This document shows, piece after piece, positions 6,187-8,229 of a DNA stretch of 8,229 nucleotides. The notes beneath the pieces were generated by a model. The model ran no database searches and had not been told where the DNA came from. It saw only the letters and a program-made list of their open reading frames with translations. Every line of letters begins with the position of its first letter. The stretch's first letter is position 1. The position numbers and the translations under genes were made by a program. Origin of the DNA: an uncultured Campylobacter sp. GTDB lineage: Bacteria; Campylobacterota; Campylobacteria; Campylobacterales; Campylobacteraceae. Location of the stretch: the NCBI RefSeq assembly GCF_938045465.1, contig NZ_CALIBF010000120.1, forward strand, positions 1-8,229, read 5' to 3'.

Positions 6187-6191
6187 ATTTT

Positions 6192-7709
6192 ATGTGCGAA
6201 ATTCCGCCCGTTTATATTCGGCTAAGCTCACACTCGGTAGTATTTGTCATTTTATTTGCGGAGATTGCTTCGAAAGAGATAAAATCCAAGCTCATCATAG
6301 CGTGCTTGGTTGTTACGGCGGGCGTATTTTGTCTGATCGCAGGCAGTGCGTTTATGGATAGGTCCAAAACTCAGCCCGCGCAAAATTCCACGGCGAGCCG
6401 CGCCACAACCTCCGGCAATTCCTCCAATCCGCCGCTAACGGACGAGGATCGCGCTGCACGAGCGAGGTGGCTGTACGAAAGGCTGGGCGCCGAGTTAGAT
6501 TTGGACGAGTGCGTAGTGCATGGCGATGAGCGAATGGAGTATTTCTGCAAGCTTTTGCGCTCCAAGGACACTGCGCGTATTCTGGCATTTATGCGAGAGC
6601 AGCGCATCACTGCGGGCGATCCGCTACATTTTGGCATAACGGCGATAATGTATTCTAGCTTTTACAACGATGCAAACACCACCGAGGAGCTGGTCTATCA
6701 CGGAGCGGATATCAACCGCACGGACGATTTTTCTCATTCGGCGCTGAGCTATGCTATCGAAAATAACTCTATCGCCGCCGTGGAAGTTCTACTTAAGCAT
6801 GGAGCTAGCTTTTCTAGCGTTAAATATGTTCGTCCGTGGCTTGTAACCCCGGGATACCACGATTCCTATTTGGTCGCTGATACTAGCGATGCACAGGTAA
6901 GGGAATATTACGAAACGCCTAAAAGCGAGGGTATTAGCGCGGTATTTGATCCGCTCTATTACGCCGTGGCGGGCGGATTTTTGCAGATGACGGAGCTTAT
7001 GCTTAGCAGCGGCGTAAGACCTGAGATTACCGCTTGGACGGACGATCATTGTATTGCTTACACCTTCAAACCTCGCAAGGATGAGCAGCAGCCGAACTGC
7101 TCCATATATCAGATGCTACCGCAGCGATATGACGCGAGTATGCTAAATCTGCTGCTTAAATACGATTTAGCAGGGCTTCCGGACGATGAGCGCATCCAAA
7201 AACAATACGATGACTGCCGCAATGATTTGTATCTGTTGAAAGAGCATAAGAAAATATACCTAGAGCATATGGATAATTATTGTTACGATGAGATTATTTT
7301 AGATTTGACTTTATTAAACAGCTCTAGGTATGAGCTGCTTAGATATATGATGACGGAGCGCTCAAAGTATTCGGAAAATGATGTAATCAAGCTTAACAAA
7401 GGTTCGCTGCCCGATCTTAATAGATGCGGCTCGGTAACGCCCAATGTGGCGCTGCTTGGTATCTACGATACGCTTATAAAGCACTATTCTGCGCTCTGCG
7501 GCAATGAGCCTAATGGTGCAAGCGGCTTTGATTTGGATAAATTTTTTAGATATTTACACTTAGAAAAATTGGAATATTATCTTAAAATAGAGTATGAGGG
7601 CAAGGTGATAAGAGTGGAGGAGTATGATAAAATTTTAAGGCGCGATGCGTCTAAGCAGCTAGAACAAGCGGGATCCAAGACTGTAGATACCGCGTCTGCC
7701 AATGAGTAA
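6192..7709 (+). CDS. Membrane-anchored ankyrin-repeat protein, probably periplasmic
   Basis: A 505-aa protein with one clear hydrophobic helix (about 34-54, following KEIKSK) and then a Ser/Thr/Asn-rich linker (57-80), as in a protein anchored by an uncleaved signal in the inner membrane with its bulk in the periplasm. Ankyrin-like units are seen at about 147-175 (ending VYHGADIN), 182-206 (ALSYAIENNS...LLKHGAS) and 252-276 (PLYYAVAGGFLQMTELMLSSGV). Residues after about 310 are helical and Tyr/Leu-rich, with no domain I know. Ankyrin repeats bind proteins; the partner is unknown, and no catalase gene is adjacent as with some bacterial ankyrin proteins. The ATG at 6192 has no good ribosome binding site, and the first 28 residues look atypical; translation may begin elsewhere, or the 5' end may be frameshifted. 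Codon use returns to the GC level of frd. Confidence 0.8.
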   Translation: MCEIPPVYIRLSSHSVVFVILFAEIASKEIKSKLIIACLVVTAGVFCLIAGSAFMDRSKTQPAQNSTASRATTSGNSSNPPLTDEDRAARARWLYERLGAELDLDECVVHGDERMEYFCKLLRSKDTARILAFMREQRITAGDPLHFGITAIMYSSFYNDANTTEELVYHGADINRTDDFSHSALSYAIENNSIAAVEVLLKHGASFSSVKYVRPWLVTPGYHDSYLVADTSDAQVREYYETPKSEGISAVFDPLYYAVAGGFLQMTELMLSSGVRPEITAWTDDHCIAYTFKPRKDEQQPNCSIYQMLPQRYDASMLNLLLKYDLAGLPDDERIQKQYDDCRNDLYLLKEHKKIYLEHMDNYCYDEIILDLTLLNSSRYELLRYMMTERSKYSENDVIKLNKGSLPDLNRCGSVTPNVALLGIYDTLIKHYSALCGNEPNGASGFDLDKFFRYLHLEKLEYYLKIEYEGKVIRVEEYDKILRRDASKQLEQAGSKTVDTASANE

Positions 7710-8229
7710 AATTTCTTAGAATTTTGTCCAGTGAAGGCACGGATATCACCTAAACACGTAATTCTAAATTAAATTTATGTGCGATGATTAGGTTTCAAAT
7801 GATTAATTTAAAATTTAATTTGGTGATTGTGCGTAAATTTAAAATTTCATGATTATGTCGGTTGCGGCTTTTTGACGCGACGTAAATTCTGCGGTAAATT
7901 TGGCTACATATTTTGCGCTTGCGTGATCCGCGCCGCTAAATTTAACTTTCAATATTTTTGCGATAAATTATTGCCGAATTTTGCAGCAAAACATATCCGC
8001 TATTCGCCATTGAGTCAAGTGGCGTGGCGCCGTAAGAACGCAATCAAGCCAAGCTCCGCAACAAAGTGCCTGCCGCTCACGTCTAGCGCCGTGAATGCGC
8101 GACGAGCGAGCTCTGTAACCCGGCGCCCGTCGCGGCTCGGTGCTTTATATGCCAGCAGCGTCATAGCCCTTGTGCCGAGCCGAACGCTCGCGCTAGCCGA
8201 CGCGCCTTTGAAAAATCCCCACGTAAAGC
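7710..8229. other. Unassigned right flank with open frames running off the edge
   Basis: No recognisable gene. Positions 7710-7860 are AT-rich with repeated AAATTT tracts, typical of spacers here; no clean terminator hairpin for the ankyrin gene is seen. From about 7980 the sequence becomes GC-rich. A plus-strand frame is open from 7827 (after a TGA at 7824) to the window end, 134 codons, giving a Cys/Arg/Ser-rich peptide without known motif. On the minus strand a frame enters from the edge and ends at a TGA complementary to 8015-8017, 70 codons, Ala/Arg-rich. At most one can be a real gene end; neither is identified. An imperfect inverted repeat pairs 8133-8143 with 8172-8182. Confidence 0.5.

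Noticed and set aside
6291..6350. Lipoprotein lipobox in the ankyrin protein (I-I-A-C at 35-38)
   Set aside because: It would leave almost no hydrophobic region before the cysteine, and the hydrophobic helix continues past it, so a membrane anchor fits better.
6889..6930. VREYY in the ankyrin protein resembling VREYF of the two membrane proteins
   Set aside because: A five-residue similarity in an otherwise unrelated context; most likely chance.
7760..7860. AAATTT-rich tracts as a CRISPR, iteron array or origin
   Set aside because: No regular spacing, no unique spacers between equal repeats, and the same tracts occur throughout spacers in this window.

Overview
The window looks like a chromosomal segment of a Campylobacterota (epsilonproteobacterial) organism, most likely a relatively GC-rich Campylobacter of the oral or anaerobic kind. 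This rests on the frdC-frdA-frdB gene order with a Wolinella-type dihaem cytochrome b subunit, on cysteine spacing and residue numbering in FrdB and FrdA that match the Wolinella enzyme as I remember it, and on the many AAATTT tracts in spacers. I cannot name the species from sequence alone.

Layout. Positions 1-289 are a GC-rich, hairpin-prone spacer with no gene I can defend. lgt (290-1108, TTG start) encodes prolipoprotein diacylglyceryl transferase. A 94-nt spacer follows, with two TATAAT boxes and a perfect 16-nt dyad. The frdCAB operon (1203-4645) encodes quinol:fumarate reductase, the terminal enzyme of fumarate respiration: FrdC takes electrons from menaquinol in the membrane, FrdB passes them through three iron-sulfur clusters, and FrdA reduces fumarate at covalently bound FAD. 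The operon ends in a perfect 13-bp stem terminator.

From about 5060 to 6190 the base composition drops sharply to AT-rich. This part holds a four-helix membrane protein of unknown function (4822-5688), with a repeat-bearing polar N-terminus, and a decayed, frameshifted relative (5705-6120) sharing its C-terminal motif. Composition then returns to the host average with a long membrane-anchored, probably periplasmic ankyrin-repeat protein (6192-7709) whose start is uncertain. The last 520 nt (7710-8229) begin AT-rich and become GC-rich; open frames on both strands run off the right edge, none recognisable.

Most notable: FrdC appears to have Val170 where Wolinella has the essential Glu180 of the proposed E-pathway; FrdA carries a 14-residue charged insertion just before its active-site His; the frd promoter has a Crp/Fnr-shaped dyad at a class II activator distance; and two short T-tracts in the accessory region would each give a longer reading frame if one T longer. 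I did not find a convincing new defence or mobile system.
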